A stretch of 60,863 bases of DNA from Siminovitchia fortis (GCF_003605365.2 NZ_QYTU02000021.1:1-60863), one strand, 5' to 3'. Counted from the stretch's first letter, positions 9,052 through 18,355 are shown. The notes: generated from the sequence alone by a model not told the origin. Made by a program: numbers and translations.

Positions 9052-9252
9052 TTCATTCAACACCTTAACTTTCCATATCAATCATTTCATTTTAAAATGC
9101 CCATAGACTAAAAGCAAATATCCAAGGACGTCTCATTGTCAAAAGCAGTCGATAACTGTAAACTAGTACAGGGGAGATTTATCGATGTTTTTCCGAATGC
9201 ATACGGAATCGGATATTCCTTTAAAAATAAATAACGGAGAGTCAGAGATTGA

Positions 9253-10875
9253 ATGTCATCTAAACTAATTCGAGGAACCTTCATATTAACGCTGGGCACC
9301 ATATTATCCAAAGTTCTGGGACTTCTTTATGTCATTCCTTTTTATAGAATCATCGGCGGTGCAAAACAGGCTGCTTTGTATCAGTTCGGCTATGTGCCGT
9401 ATACGATTTTTATCAGCATAGCGACAGCGGGCATCCCGCTTGCAGTTTCCAAATATATCGCCAAATATAATACGCTGGAAGAGTACGCAGTAGGCAGAAA
9501 GCTGTTCCGTTCCGGCATCTACGTTATGCTTGCCACGGGCGTCGTGTCTTTTCTTGCCATGTACGGGCTTGCTCCATGGCTGGCGGAGCTTGTATTAAAA
9601 GGCGTGGACACAAAACACAGTTATACTGCTGCTGATGTTGCGACCGTCATCAGGGCGGTCAGCTTTGCCCTGTTGATCATCCCTGTCATGAGTTTGATCA
9701 GAGGTTTTTTCCAAGGCCATCAATCAATGGGGCCATCGGCTGTCTCAACTGTTTTAGAGCAGTTAGCGAGGATTGTCTTTCTCTTGGCCGGTGCCTTTAT
9801 TGTGCTGTATGTATTGAAAGGGGATATTGTCACTGCGATCTCTGTTGCGACTTTTGCAGCGTTCATCGGAGGTCTGGCAAGCCTGCTTGTTTTATTGTGG
9901 TATTGGTATAAACGGAAGCCGGGGCTTGACGAGCTGCTTGAAAAAGATAAGGGCACAATGGATGTGTCATTGCCTGATATGTACAAGGAAATCGTTGTAT
10001 ATGCTTTTCCTTTCGTCATGGTCGGCATTGCCAACCCGCTGTTTCAGTTCATTGACCAAATCACTTTTACAAGGGCGATGGCGGAGGCCGGAAAGGCCGC
10101 CGGAGCACTGGATGCACTTGGAGTATTGAATATGACGACGCACAAGCTCGTCATTATTCCGGTATCACTTGCAACTGCTTTTGCTCTTACGATCGTACCC
10201 CTTGTAACGGAGTCTTATGTAAAAAATGACAAAAAATTGATGTTCCGGCAGTTGGACCAGACGTTTCAAGTGTTGTTGTTCATTACGATGCCGGCGGCGA
10301 TCGGACTTGCCCTTTTGGCGGATCCGATGTACACCATGTTTTATGAATTCGATGAATTTGGAGCGCAGGTGCTCCGCACTTACGCTCCTGTGGCTATCCT
10401 GTTTGCGTTATATTCAGTCACTGCAGCGGTCCTGCAGGGGATCAATGAACAGCGGTTTACAGTCTTGAGCCTGTTAACCGGACTGCTCGTCAAATTGACG
10501 TTTAACATTCCCCTGATCAAGCTTTTTGCCACGGAGGGGGCTGTTTATGCAACAGCGTTGGGATACGGGGTTGCGATCGTCATCAACTTGATTGTCATTA
10601 AACAATTCGCCTATTATCCTTTCAAGCTTGTCTATAGAAGAACGCTTCTCATCGTTATTTTTAATGTAATGATGGCAATCCCTGTATATGTGATCTATAA
10701 AGGGCTGTTATTGTTCATGACGCCGGAATCCACATTCCAATCCATTATCATCATTATGATTTGTGCAGGAGCCGGCGGAATCATATACGCTTTTCTCGGT
10801 TTAAAATCCGGGCTGGCCGACAGATTGTTTGGCTCGAAGCTTCAAAGGGTAAAGCAAAAGCTGCGAATCTCTTAA
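9253..10875 (+). CDS. murJ: lipid II flippase MurJ (YtgP)
   Basis: This 540-residue polytopic membrane protein of the MOP/MviN (polysaccharide biosynthesis) superfamily begins MSSKLIRGTFILTLGTILSK and has about 14 hydrophobic segments. B. subtilis YtgP (MurJ) moves lipid II across the cytoplasmic membrane for peptidoglycan synthesis, overlapping in function with Amj. The two repeated six-helix halves and the Arg/Lys-rich loops (YWYKRKPG) typical of the family are visible. A GGAGA lies 12 bases before the ATG, slightly far. It is upstream of a terminator shared with the convergent small gene. I did not find a second flippase in the window. Confidence 0.9.
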   Translation: MSSKLIRGTFILTLGTILSKVLGLLYVIPFYRIIGGAKQAALYQFGYVPYTIFISIATAGIPLAVSKYIAKYNTLEEYAVGRKLFRSGIYVMLATGVVSFLAMYGLAPWLAELVLKGVDTKHSYTAADVATVIRAVSFALLIIPVMSLIRGFFQGHQSMGPSAVSTVLEQLARIVFLLAGAFIVLYVLKGDIVTAISVATFAAFIGGLASLLVLLWYWYKRKPGLDELLEKDKGTMDVSLPDMYKEIVVYAFPFVMVGIANPLFQFIDQITFTRAMAEAGKAAGALDALGVLNMTTHKLVIIPVSLATAFALTIVPLVTESYVKNDKKLMFRQLDQTFQVLLFITMPAAIGLALLADPMYTMFYEFDEFGAQVLRTYAPVAILFALYSVTAAVLQGINEQRFTVLSLLTGLLVKLTFNIPLIKLFATEGAVYATALGYGVAIVINLIVIKQFAYYPFKLVYRRTLLIVIFNVMMAIPVYVIYKGLLLFMTPESTFQSIIIIMICAGAGGIIYAFLGLKSGLADRLFGSKLQRVKQKLRIS

Positions 10876-10883
10876 CGGATAAA

Positions 10884-10920
10884 AGAAAGAGGCTGCAGGA
10901 CAGCGCGCCTCTTTTTTCTT
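10884..10920. terminator. bidirectional terminator after murJ
   Basis: AAAGAGGC pairs with GCCTCTTT around a 13-base loop, with a T run on the plus strand. Confidence 0.7.
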
Positions 10921-10923
10921 ATT

Positions 10924-11241
10924 TTAGCCAAAGTACGCGGAGTGATCGGGAAGATCATAATAATCCGGCCGGCTGTATCCCAATTGTCTTTCAATCCTTG
11001 ACACGCGGCGGTCTAATCTTTCAACCTGTCTGTTGAGCCGCTCCATTTGCCGTTCAAGCTGATTCAGTCTTCGTTCTGTTCCAGCGCCGCCCCCGCCTCC
11101 GGGAAAACCGGGAAAAAACTGCTGGGGAACTCCGCCTTGTTGTTCGGTCAGCTGCGGTTGAAATTCCATCGGCTGCTGCAGGGTTCCCATTGGCATTTGC
11201 TGCATTCCCATCGGAGGCTGCTGTCGGTAATCAAAAAACAT
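10924..11241 (-). CDS. small Gln/Met/Pro/Gly-rich protein with C-terminal coiled coil
   Basis: This is an unrecognised protein of about 105 residues. The first half is low-complexity, rich in Gln, Met, Pro and Gly (QQPPMGMQQMPMG, then FPGFPGGGGG). The second half is a heptad-like coiled coil (LNQLERQMERLNRQVERLDR) ending in a Tyr-rich tail. This composition recalls spore surface proteins, but that is only a guess. The frame has a GTG at 11250; the ATG at 11241 is better spaced from GGAG. It stands alone and converges on murJ. CATATTTTA upstream (near 11291-11299, minus strand) resembles a mother-cell sigma -10 element, not enough to claim regulation. Confidence 0.65.
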   Translation of the reverse strand: MFFDYRQQPPMGMQQMPMGTLQQPMEFQPQLTEQQGGVPQQFFPGFPGGGGGAGTERRLNQLERQMERLNRQVERLDRRVSRIERQLGYSRPDYYDLPDHSAYFG

Positions 11242-11358
11242 CTTTTTCACTCCAATCTTTTCATACCTGCATCAATAGCCTATGTAAAATATGACAAAAG
11301 CGTATAGACGAAAGCCTATTTTGTATTTTTATAATAAAAATGCCGGGTGGAGATAAAA

Positions 11359-12087
11359 ATGAGAATTGATAAATTATTGTCCAATATGGGCTACGGAAGC
11401 CGTAAGGATGTAAAAAAATTTCTAAAGAGCGGGAAAGTCGCTGTAAACGGTGAATCTGTAAAAGATGGAAAATATCATGTAAACCCTGAGGAAGATACTG
11501 TCGAAATTTTCGGCGAAGAGGTCCATTACAAGGAATTTGTTTATCTTATGATGAACAAACCGCCGGGAGTCATTTCTGCCACGGAAGACCTGCAAGATCA
11601 GACAGTCATAGATTTGCTCAATGGGGAGGATACCGTTCTCGAGCCTTTTCCTGTTGGCCGTTTGGACAAGGATACGGAGGGGCTACTGCTTTTGACAAAT
11701 GACGGCCAATTGGCCCATCAGTTGTTGTCGCCTAAAAAGGATGTCCCAAAAACGTATTTTGCTGTCATTGATTCTGCCGTAACTTTTGAAGATGTGGAAG
11801 TATTTGAAAATGGGGTGACATTGGACGACGGTTATAAGACGAAGCCCGGAAAGCTTAAAATTATCAAATCCGGAACGCATTCAGATATCGAACTGACAAT
11901 CACGGAAGGAAAATTCCATCAGGTGAAGCGGATGTTTGCAGCGGTAGGGAAAAAAGTCATTTATTTAAAACGGCTGTCCATGGGGCCGCTTGGGCTGGAC
12001 GAAAATCTGGAAATTGGGGAATACCGGGAATTGACGGATGAGGAAGTCGGCAGATTAAAAGAATTCGTGAGCAAGAATAAGCATTAG
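11359..12087 (+). CDS. rsuA: 16S rRNA pseudouridine(516) synthase RsuA
   Basis: This 242-residue pseudouridine synthase has an N-terminal S4 RNA-binding domain (MRIDKLLSNMGYGSRKDVKKF...) and an RsuA-family catalytic domain. The catalytic motif GRLDKDTEGLLLLTNDG includes the essential Asp, and the family end motif KFHQVKRMFAAVGKKV is present. RsuA isomerises U516 in 16S rRNA during 30S assembly. The ATG at 11359 is favoured over the GTG at 11347 because GGGTGGAG lies 6 bases upstream. Order murJ-rsuA-ytzE follows B. subtilis. A bidirectional terminator separates it from ytzE. Confidence 0.9.
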   Translation: MRIDKLLSNMGYGSRKDVKKFLKSGKVAVNGESVKDGKYHVNPEEDTVEIFGEEVHYKEFVYLMMNKPPGVISATEDLQDQTVIDLLNGEDTVLEPFPVGRLDKDTEGLLLLTNDGQLAHQLLSPKKDVPKTYFAVIDSAVTFEDVEVFENGVTLDDGYKTKPGKLKIIKSGTHSDIELTITEGKFHQVKRMFAAVGKKVIYLKRLSMGPLGLDENLEIGEYRELTDEEVGRLKEFVSKNKH

Positions 12088-12090
12088 AAC

Positions 12091-12140
12091 AAAAGAGCTT
12101 CCTGTTTCCGAGGCTGGAAACGAAGAAGCTCTATTTATTA
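12091..12140. terminator. bidirectional terminator rsuA/ytzE
   Basis: AGAGCTTC and GTTTCC (12094-12109) pair with GGAAAC and GAAGCTCT (12116-12132), forming an interrupted long stem between convergent genes. Confidence 0.7.
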
Positions 12141-12156
12141 TGCGGCAAGTATCCGT

Positions 12157-12378
12157 TTAACTGGTTATTTTGACTTTTTTCTCTGTTGTTGTCCACTTCC
12201 CGCGGCGCGGGCTGCTGATCAGGTCATTGTATTCTAACACATTCAAATCCCTTTGAATGGTGCGAGGTGTACTTCCGAATGCATCCGCCAGTTCCCTTGT
12301 CGAAACTGTACCGTTCTCTTTGATGTATAAGTATACATCTTTGATCCTGGTAAGCATTCTGTTTGTCGACGGCTTCAA
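12157..12378 (-). CDS. ytzE: DeoR-type helix-turn-helix protein YtzE
   Basis: This 73-residue protein is little more than a winged helix-turn-helix: RIKDVYLYIKENGTVSTRELADAFGSTPRTIQRDLNVLEYNDLI. The STPRTIQRDL recognition helix is that of DeoR regulators, but the sugar-phosphate-sensing domain is absent. B. subtilis has a stand-alone protein of the same length and position (YtzE). Targets are unknown. The TTG start at 12378 has GGGAGTGG upstream. It diverges from the ABC pair ythPQ, which are the nearest candidate targets, though nothing else supports that. Confidence 0.8.
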   Translation of the reverse strand: MKPSTNRMLTRIKDVYLYIKENGTVSTRELADAFGSTPRTIQRDLNVLEYNDLISSPRRGKWTTTEKKVKITS

Positions 12379-12716
12379 AAAACCACTCCCTCATCTTAAA
12401 TTTCCTTGGCAGAAGGTGCGGACAGCTTTATGCCTTTATATTATTAGGCTGTTGTTTGCGTAATTCCAAAGGACAACTCCTTTTCAACCAGCTTTTAATT
12501 TCTCTGCATTTCGGGACTGAAATGTCAGACACTTCTATTTTAACTCATTAGTTTGTTTTTTGAAAGCATAATATCTAACTTGGCAGAAAAAGGATGAATT
12601 ATGTCGAATACACAAGCCTAAACGCCTTACTATGTTTCCCTTTCATGCCAAATTTGAAACTATTAGGCATCCAAATCGTATGTGAACATAGTAAAAAAGA
12701 AAGGGATGAAGCTGTA
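12379..12716. other. intergenic region between ytzE and ythP
   Basis: No confident promoter, terminator or RNA element is seen. Part of it (12594-12716) can be read in frame with ythP, adding 41 residues without similarity to the ABC family, so it is left non-coding here. Confidence 0.45.
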
Positions 12717-13421
12717 TTGTCATTGTTGACAGTGGATATTGATGAAGCAGGCTATAAACTGCAGGAGGCGGTGATTTCTCACGTCGCGTTCAAGTTGGAG
12801 CGTTCCTCCCTTACAGGGATGATTGGAGCGAACGGAGCCGGAAAAAGCACGACCATCAAAGCGATTCTGCAGGAGCTGCCTTTCGTTGAAGGCCATGTCG
12901 TGCGAGAAGAGGGGACCTCCTATTCCTACATACCTGAAAGGCCTATCTATTACGATGAACTGACGCTTTGGGAGCATTTTGAATTTGTCGCTGCAGTTGA
13001 ACAATTGGGAGAAGGGCATTTATTATATGCCAAATCTTTATTGAAAAAATTTCGGCTTGCAGACAGGATCCATGAGTTTCCCGCCACTTTCTCAAAGGGG
13101 ATGCAGCAAAAAGGGATGATAGCACTTGCCCTGTTTACAAAGCCCGACCTTCTGATTATTGATGAACCGTTCATGGGGCTAGATCCGGGCTCAACCAAAA
13201 TGCTGCTTGACATGCTGGATGAAGAAAAAGAGAAAGGAACAGGGATCCTCATGTGCACTCATATTCTGGATACAGCCCAGCGGGTATGCGATTCTTTTAT
13301 CGTCATTGAACAAGGGACCGTCAAGGCTTGCGGCAGGCTGAACGAGGTTCTTGCAAAGTGCGGAGCAGAAGACGGCAGCCTGTATTCCTGCATAGATACA
13401 GTGGATGATGGCGATGAGTAG
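12717..13421 (+). CDS. ythP: EcsA-like ABC transporter ATP-binding protein
   Basis: This ATPase of about 234 residues has Walker A GANGAGKST (about 37-45), Walker B LLIIDEPFMGLDP and the H-loop THILD. The signature is SKGMQQKG rather than LSGGQ, and YIPERPIYYDELTLWEHFEF is diagnostic for the EcsA group. The frame opens at 12594, but EcsA-type proteins begin at SLLTV, so the TTG at 12717 is chosen. It overlaps the start of its permease partner, as in B. subtilis ythP-ythQ. EcsAB influences protease activity, secretion and competence in B. subtilis. The substrate of this second pair is unknown. Confidence 0.8.
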   Translation: MSLLTVDIDEAGYKLQEAVISHVAFKLERSSLTGMIGANGAGKSTTIKAILQELPFVEGHVVREEGTSYSYIPERPIYYDELTLWEHFEFVAAVEQLGEGHLLYAKSLLKKFRLADRIHEFPATFSKGMQQKGMIALALFTKPDLLIIDEPFMGLDPGSTKMLLDMLDEEKEKGTGILMCTHILDTAQRVCDSFIVIEQGTVKACGRLNEVLAKCGAEDGSLYSCIDTVDDGDE

Positions 13422-14592
13422 CATACGGCTGCTTTTTCATAGAATCAGGGAAAATTGGAATTATAAATATAAAATCATCAAAACTGTCATGGATTGGACG
13501 GTTCTCGTCTACCTTGTTATTCCGGCGGCTGTCGTCACCGTTTTTATATACCGGTCCTGGTGGATTGAACCTCCTGCATGGATAGCATCCGTCCCTTTCC
13601 CGCTTTTATTTGCAATCTATTTCTTTTTATTGTGGGGTGGCTATTTTAAAACGTTTGTCAGAGAGGCAGACATTATATTTTTAAGAAAAAATGAGAAGCT
13701 GATGCTTGGAATGAAGCAAGGCGGCATCATTGTTTCATATCTCGCGGAGGTTCTTTCGGCAGCCTTGCTGGCTGTACTTATTTCCCCTCTTTGGATGATC
13801 CATTATGGACTAAGTATGCAGCACCTTATTTTATTTTTCGGGCTGTGGGTCTCCTTGAAATGGCTCATTATGGCTGTGAATGGAAAGCTGAATGTGCATG
13901 TGAAGGGATGGCGGAGTCTTGCCAGAAGCATTCCGGTCCTGATCGGTGCCGGAATCATATGGCGGGTCAGCTATAACGCGCTTCAATCCGGCAGCCTGCT
14001 TCCGGTTTTCATTATCATCATATTTAATGCAGCCGCGTCTATGCTGCTTTTGAAAAAACGTTTCACCTCCATACACACCTTTGAGCAGGATCTTTCCATC
14101 GATGAGAAAGATAAAAACAAATATACAGAAATGATTTTCGGCATGTCCATGGATGTTGAAAAATTGCCGAAGCCGAAACCGGTCCGCAAAACTCCAAGGC
14201 TTTATTCAAAGTCAAACAGGATATTTAAGAACCGAACCCCCAAGAACGGTTTTTTGGAGCTGTTCATCAAAGCCGCAACACGTGATACAGAATACATTCG
14301 GGGATATTTGCAGATTCTCGGTGTCACTGCGGCTGCGATCGTATTTGCGCCTCCCATATGGCTGAAAATCACCATTGCGGCAGCCGGCTTTTTCTTCCTG
14401 ATCGTTTGGATTGGCAGCGTTTGGCATAAATTAATCGGAAGCCATCCGTTCACAAAGAAATACTCCGGGGAGGAAGGGTATATAAAAGGAAAGAACCTCG
14501 TTACGACGGTCCTGTCGATTCCTTTTGTCATCATGTGTTTATGCAATGTATGGATTCTCCTGTGGATTCGCAGTCTCTTTCCCTTTTTCTGA
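13414..14592 (+). CDS. ythQ: EcsB-like ABC transporter permease
   Basis: This membrane protein of about 392 residues belongs to the EcsB family. It begins MSSIRLLFHRIRENWNYKYK and has hydrophobic segments near residues 30-45, 55-75, 105-145, 170-215 and a C-terminal group (about 300-390). The cytoplasmic loop between holds the conserved KSNRIFKNRTPKNGFLELF stretch. ATG codons at 13405, 13408 and 13414 are all possible; 13414 has GTGGA 8 bases upstream. The overlap with ythP implies translational coupling and a heteromeric transporter. The exported substrate is unknown. Confidence 0.8.
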   Translation: MSSIRLLFHRIRENWNYKYKIIKTVMDWTVLVYLVIPAAVVTVFIYRSWWIEPPAWIASVPFPLLFAIYFFLLWGGYFKTFVREADIIFLRKNEKLMLGMKQGGIIVSYLAEVLSAALLAVLISPLWMIHYGLSMQHLILFFGLWVSLKWLIMAVNGKLNVHVKGWRSLARSIPVLIGAGIIWRVSYNALQSGSLLPVFIIIIFNAAASMLLLKKRFTSIHTFEQDLSIDEKDKNKYTEMIFGMSMDVEKLPKPKPVRKTPRLYSKSNRIFKNRTPKNGFLELFIKAATRDTEYIRGYLQILGVTAAAIVFAPPIWLKITIAAAGFFFLIVWIGSVWHKLIGSHPFTKKYSGEEGYIKGKNLVTTVLSIPFVIMCLCNVWILLWIRSLFPFF

Positions 14593-14644
14593 TCTGACAA
14601 AAAGTTGTACAATGAAAGAAGAATAGACTAAAGGAGTTATGTGC

Positions 14645-16063
14645 ATGGCAAACATTGACTGGAAGGGCGAAGTGGATAAGAGAAAAAATGATCTGCTCCG
14701 GGATTTGCAAGGGCTGCTCCGGATAAAAAGTGTTTTGAATGAATCCGGAAGCAGCGAAGATGCCCCATTGGGCATGGAAGTAAAGCAAGCTTTGGAATAT
14801 ATGCTTGAGCTTGGAGAAAGAGACGGATTTTCATCGAAAAATGTAGGAAACCTTGCAGGTCATCTGGAAATGGGCGCAGGAGACGGACTCATTGCAGCCT
14901 TGTGCCATGTAGATGTTGTTCCTGAAGGGGACGGTTGGTCTGTAGATCCGTTTGGCGGCGAAGTGAAGGATGGGAAGATCTTTGCCCGGGGCGCCATTGA
15001 TGACAAAGGGCCGACAATGGCCGCGTATTATGGAATGAAAATTGTCAACGAGCTGGGCCTGCCCATTGATAAACGGATCCGCCTCATTATCGGAACGGAT
15101 GAGGAAAGCAATTGGCGCTGTGTCAACCATTACTTCGAACATGAAGAAATGCCGGATATGGGATTTGCGCCGGATGCCGATTTTCCGATTATCAATGCGG
15201 AAAAGGGCATTGCAGATTTTGATTTGAAACAAAAACGGAATTCACCAAAAGAGCATGGGGCAAAAATGACGCTCATTTCGTTTTTTTCCGGAAGACGTTA
15301 CAATATGGTCCCGGATCATGCACGGGCTGTTCTTGACATACAATGTGATCAAACTGAGCTTCTGCAGTTATTTAATGATTTCAAATACAGCCAGGATCTG
15401 AATGGAAGCTATTATGTGGAGAGCGGATATGTCGTATTGGAGCTGGAAGGCATCTCAGCCCACGGAATGGAGCCTGATAACGGGAAAAACGCCGGATTGC
15501 TTTTGGCAAATTTTCTTTCCACAATAACACTTGATAGAAAAGGGATGGACTTTGTCAATGCGGCTGTCCGTTTCTTCTTCGGGGATTCGCGCGGCAGGGC
15601 GCTTGGGGTGCAGCATAAGGATGAAAAGATGGGCGATTTGACGATAAATGTCGGCAAAATGACCTTCAATGATGAAGATGGCGGGCGCTTCGGCTTGAAT
15701 ATGCGGTATCCGGCTTCCTTCTCACTGGAAGAAGGAATGCGGGTAATCATGGAAAAGGCTGAAGAGGCCAATTTTGAAGTGGCCAATGTATCCAACTTGA
15801 AGCCTCATCATGTTCCAGCAGATGATATTTTAATCCAAAAGCTCATAAAAGTTTATGAGGAACAGACAAATGAAAAGGCAGAGCTGCTTTCCATCAGCGG
15901 CGGGACGTATGCCCGTTCATTGAAAACAGGGGTTGCCTTTGGCGCTTTGTTCCCGGGAAGGCCCGATGTTGCACACCAGAAGGATGAATATATGGAAATC
16001 GAAGATCTTTTGAGAGCGACGGCTCTATACGCACAGGCGTTTTATGAGCTTGCACAAGATTAA
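14645..16063 (+). CDS. pepV: dipeptidase PepV (YtjP)
   Basis: This 472-residue M20-family metallopeptidase hydrolyses dipeptides with two zinc ions. Metal ligands are visible in CHVDVVPEGDGW, then GAIDDKGP, then GTDEESNW (the Glu-Glu general base and ligand) and a C-terminal HQKDEYM. The lid domain (about 180-380) contains SAHGMEPDNGKNA. The ATG at 14645 is 7 bases after AAAGGAG, while the ATG at 14639 is too close. It leads an operon with dat, thpR and a hypothetical gene. In staphylococci a pepV-dat pair is also found, and dipeptide breakdown supplies D- and L-amino acids to such pathways. Confidence 0.92.
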   Translation: MANIDWKGEVDKRKNDLLRDLQGLLRIKSVLNESGSSEDAPLGMEVKQALEYMLELGERDGFSSKNVGNLAGHLEMGAGDGLIAALCHVDVVPEGDGWSVDPFGGEVKDGKIFARGAIDDKGPTMAAYYGMKIVNELGLPIDKRIRLIIGTDEESNWRCVNHYFEHEEMPDMGFAPDADFPIINAEKGIADFDLKQKRNSPKEHGAKMTLISFFSGRRYNMVPDHARAVLDIQCDQTELLQLFNDFKYSQDLNGSYYVESGYVVLELEGISAHGMEPDNGKNAGLLLANFLSTITLDRKGMDFVNAAVRFFFGDSRGRALGVQHKDEKMGDLTINVGKMTFNDEDGGRFGLNMRYPASFSLEEGMRVIMEKAEEANFEVANVSNLKPHHVPADDILIQKLIKVYEEQTNEKAELLSISGGTYARSLKTGVAFGALFPGRPDVAHQKDEYMEIEDLLRATALYAQAFYELAQD

Positions 16064-16085
16064 GGAACATGGGGAGGAAGAAACA

Positions 16086-16949
16086 ATGGGAAAAATCATT
16101 CTTGGCGATCAAATTCTTGACCGGCCGGATGTACATATCGATTTGGAAGACCGCGGCTACCAGTTTGGCGATGGGGTATATGAAGTCATCCGTGTTTACG
16201 GCGGAAAGCTTTTCACAATGAAAGAGCATATTGACCGTTTGTTCGCAAGTGCAAAAAAAATCAAATTAGATATCTCCATGGCCCCTGAACAAATGCAGAA
16301 GCTTGTTGAGGATCTTGTAAAAGAAAATAAAGTGGACTTCGGATCCGTCTATATGCAGGTGACAAGGGGGGCAGCACCGAGAACCCATATGTTTCCTAAG
16401 CCTGCAAGCAACACTAAGGCTGTTTTTACAGCATATACAAATGTGGTGCCAAGGCCTGCCAGCCAGCTTGAAAACGGGGTGGAAGCCATTACGGCAGAGG
16501 ATATCCGCTGGCTACGCTGTGATATTAAAAGCCTGAACCTGCTTCCGAATGTCCTTGCGAAACAGGAGGCGGCCGATGCAGGCTGTTTCGAGGCAATCCT
16601 GCACCGCAGCGGCATCGTCACCGAAGGGTCATCTTCGAACGCCTACATTGTAAAAAATGGCGAAGTGATCACCCATCCCGCCGATCATTTAATCCTTAAC
16701 GGAATTACGAGGCAGGTGCTGGTGAAACTATGCAAGGAAAATGGGATTCCTTTTGTTGAAAAAGAATTTGAATTGAAAGACCTTCAGAATGCGGATGAAG
16801 TGTTTATCACAAGTACGACATCGGAGGTCATGCCTGTGATCAAAGTAGACGGAAAAACGGTGGGTGACGGCACACCCGGAAAAATCACACGCAAATTGCA
16901 GGAACTTTTTGAAGCGAAAATCAACCGGGAAATAATGGTAAATTTTTAA
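16086..16949 (+). CDS. dat: D-alanine aminotransferase
   Basis: This 287-residue fold-type IV PLP enzyme interconverts D-alanine and alpha-keto acids to D-glutamate, feeding peptidoglycan synthesis. The PLP lysine lies in CDIKSLNLLPNVLAKQEA (Lys about 146, as expected near 145). The cofactor phosphate site GSSSNAYIV and the C-terminal TSTTSEVMPVIKVDG are conserved. The start is ATG 16086 with GGGGAGGAAG upstream; in-frame upstream sequence overlaps pepV and is not family-like. The 22-base spacing to pepV suggests one transcript. Confidence 0.93.
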   Translation: MGKIILGDQILDRPDVHIDLEDRGYQFGDGVYEVIRVYGGKLFTMKEHIDRLFASAKKIKLDISMAPEQMQKLVEDLVKENKVDFGSVYMQVTRGAAPRTHMFPKPASNTKAVFTAYTNVVPRPASQLENGVEAITAEDIRWLRCDIKSLNLLPNVLAKQEAADAGCFEAILHRSGIVTEGSSSNAYIVKNGEVITHPADHLILNGITRQVLVKLCKENGIPFVEKEFELKDLQNADEVFITSTTSEVMPVIKVDGKTVGDGTPGKITRKLQELFEAKINREIMVNF

Positions 16950-16966
16950 AAAAGGAGTATACACCC

Positions 16967-17530
16967 ATGCGTTCAACCCACTATTTCTTTGCATTGGCAT
17001 TGCCTGATGAGGTAAAAGCATATCTATCCGAAATCAGTGAGCGGCTGAAAGCTGACTTCGCTTTTAAAAACTGGGTTCATCCAAAGGATTACCATATTAC
17101 ACTGGCTTTTCTGGGAAATGCCGATCAACAGAGGCTTACTGAAAGTGTTTTTCATGTAAGGGAAGCATTGAAAGATTGGCAGTCATTTCAGGTGAGGTTC
17201 AATCAGATCGGGACGTTTGGGCGCCCTGATCTGCCAAGAATATTGTGGGTCAATACGACAGAAAGCCCTTCATTAGCAGAAGTGAGGGATAAAGTCTATG
17301 CCTCATGCATTCATGCGGGCTTTGAACTTGAGACAAGGCCATTCAAACCTCATATCACGCTTGCAAGAAAGTGGGTGGGGCAGGGGAACTTCCATATGCC
17401 GGCAGCAGAAAAAAGCATCGCCTCCCTGCTTCCGGGCCCAGCTTTTTCAATGGAAGAGGCGGTGCTGTACCGAACACATCTTGACAGAACGCCGAAATAC
17501 GAAAAAGTCGAGTCTTTTAAGTTGATATAG
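16967..17530 (+). CDS. thpR: RNA 2',3'-cyclic phosphodiesterase ThpR (YtlP)
   Basis: This 187-residue 2H phosphoesterase of the LigT/ThpR family carries two HxTx motifs, HITLAFLG (43-50) and HITLARK (about 129-135), that form the active site. Family members open 2',3'-cyclic phosphates on RNA to 2'-phosphates. The N-terminus MRSTHYFFALALPDEVK is typical. AAGGAG lies before the ATG. It follows dat by 17 bases and precedes a hypothetical gene, so it likely belongs to the pepV operon. The cellular substrate is unknown. Confidence 0.9.
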   Translation: MRSTHYFFALALPDEVKAYLSEISERLKADFAFKNWVHPKDYHITLAFLGNADQQRLTESVFHVREALKDWQSFQVRFNQIGTFGRPDLPRILWVNTTESPSLAEVRDKVYASCIHAGFELETRPFKPHITLARKWVGQGNFHMPAAEKSIASLLPGPAFSMEEAVLYRTHLDRTPKYEKVESFKLI

Positions 17531-17560
17531 CTTATAGAAGAGGGGAAGCATGCAGTTAAA

Positions 17561-18355
17561 ATGGCTCAGCTTATAAAATTAAACGATTATGTATCCCGTT
17601 ATGAATCCGATTTATCCAGGTATACTTCCTTATTTGTCCGCTTGAAAGCAAGAAGATGGAAGTCAATGCTTGAAGAGGAAACCAATAAGCAGGGCAGCGT
17701 GCCTCTTCAGGAAAAAAAAGTGGAGGAATTGAAGCAGATTTTCCTTGATCAGCTGTTTATATCTCAAATCAAATGGGCAAGTTCAACAATCAAGGAAAAA
17801 TCAAATCCTCACTCTTTATTGTATTCCGATTCCCGGCTGCGCAGCCTTGTTCAGCGTTTCCCCGATACATTTTTATTGATGTACAATCCCGTATTTCAGT
17901 TGAAAAAAGCGAAGGTGCAGCTGGAAGTGCTGATGCTCACTCCATCCAAATTAATATGCATGGCTTTTTTGGATGGCGGACAAGACGTACTTTATATTGG
18001 TTCGAACGGCCATTTTTGGCAGAAAAAAATGAAAGACGGGGAAAAGAAAGTTTTGAATCCGGTCATATCTGTTAGGCGGATGGATCATGTGGCCCGGCAA
18101 ATTTTTCAGACATCGGAAACGGAATTGCCGATCGAAAAAGTGGTTGTTGCCGAAAAGGGATATATCACCCATCAAAGTCCGCCTGATGATGTTCTGTTCA
18201 TCGATGGGCAAAACTATGAATCTTGGTTAAATGAACTGAAATCCTTCACTTCACCAATGAAAATGATGCAGTTCCGCGCGGCCAAGGCATTGCTTGGCCG
18301 GTGTGCGAAAATAAAAGCAAGGCGTACAGGCGGAGGTGCCTCCACATCGAATTGA
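17561..18355 (+). CDS. conserved hypothetical protein (YtlQ position)
   Basis: This 264-residue soluble protein follows thpR in the same orientation and corresponds in place and size to B. subtilis YtlQ. The N-terminal 60 residues are basic and helical (YTSLFVRLKARRWKSMLEEE). The middle has a beta-rich core (QLEVLMLTPSKLICMAFLDG), and the C-terminus ends with arginines (KIKARRTGGGAS). The order helical start, then NPVFQLKKAKVQLEVLMLTP, then a late hydrophobic strand vaguely recalls nuclease-related (NERD-like) proteins, but I cannot assign the family. AGGGGAAG is about 12 bases from the ATG. Confidence 0.7.
   Translation: MAQLIKLNDYVSRYESDLSRYTSLFVRLKARRWKSMLEEETNKQGSVPLQEKKVEELKQIFLDQLFISQIKWASSTIKEKSNPHSLLYSDSRLRSLVQRFPDTFLLMYNPVFQLKKAKVQLEVLMLTPSKLICMAFLDGGQDVLYIGSNGHFWQKKMKDGEKKVLNPVISVRRMDHVARQIFQTSETELPIEKVVVAEKGYITHQSPPDDVLFIDGQNYESWLNELKSFTSPMKMMQFRAAKALLGRCAKIKARRTGGGASTSN

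Noticed and set aside
12594-12716. N-terminal extension of ythP
   Set aside because: The 41 extra residues do not resemble EcsA-type ATPases, and the family start coincides with the TTG at 12717.
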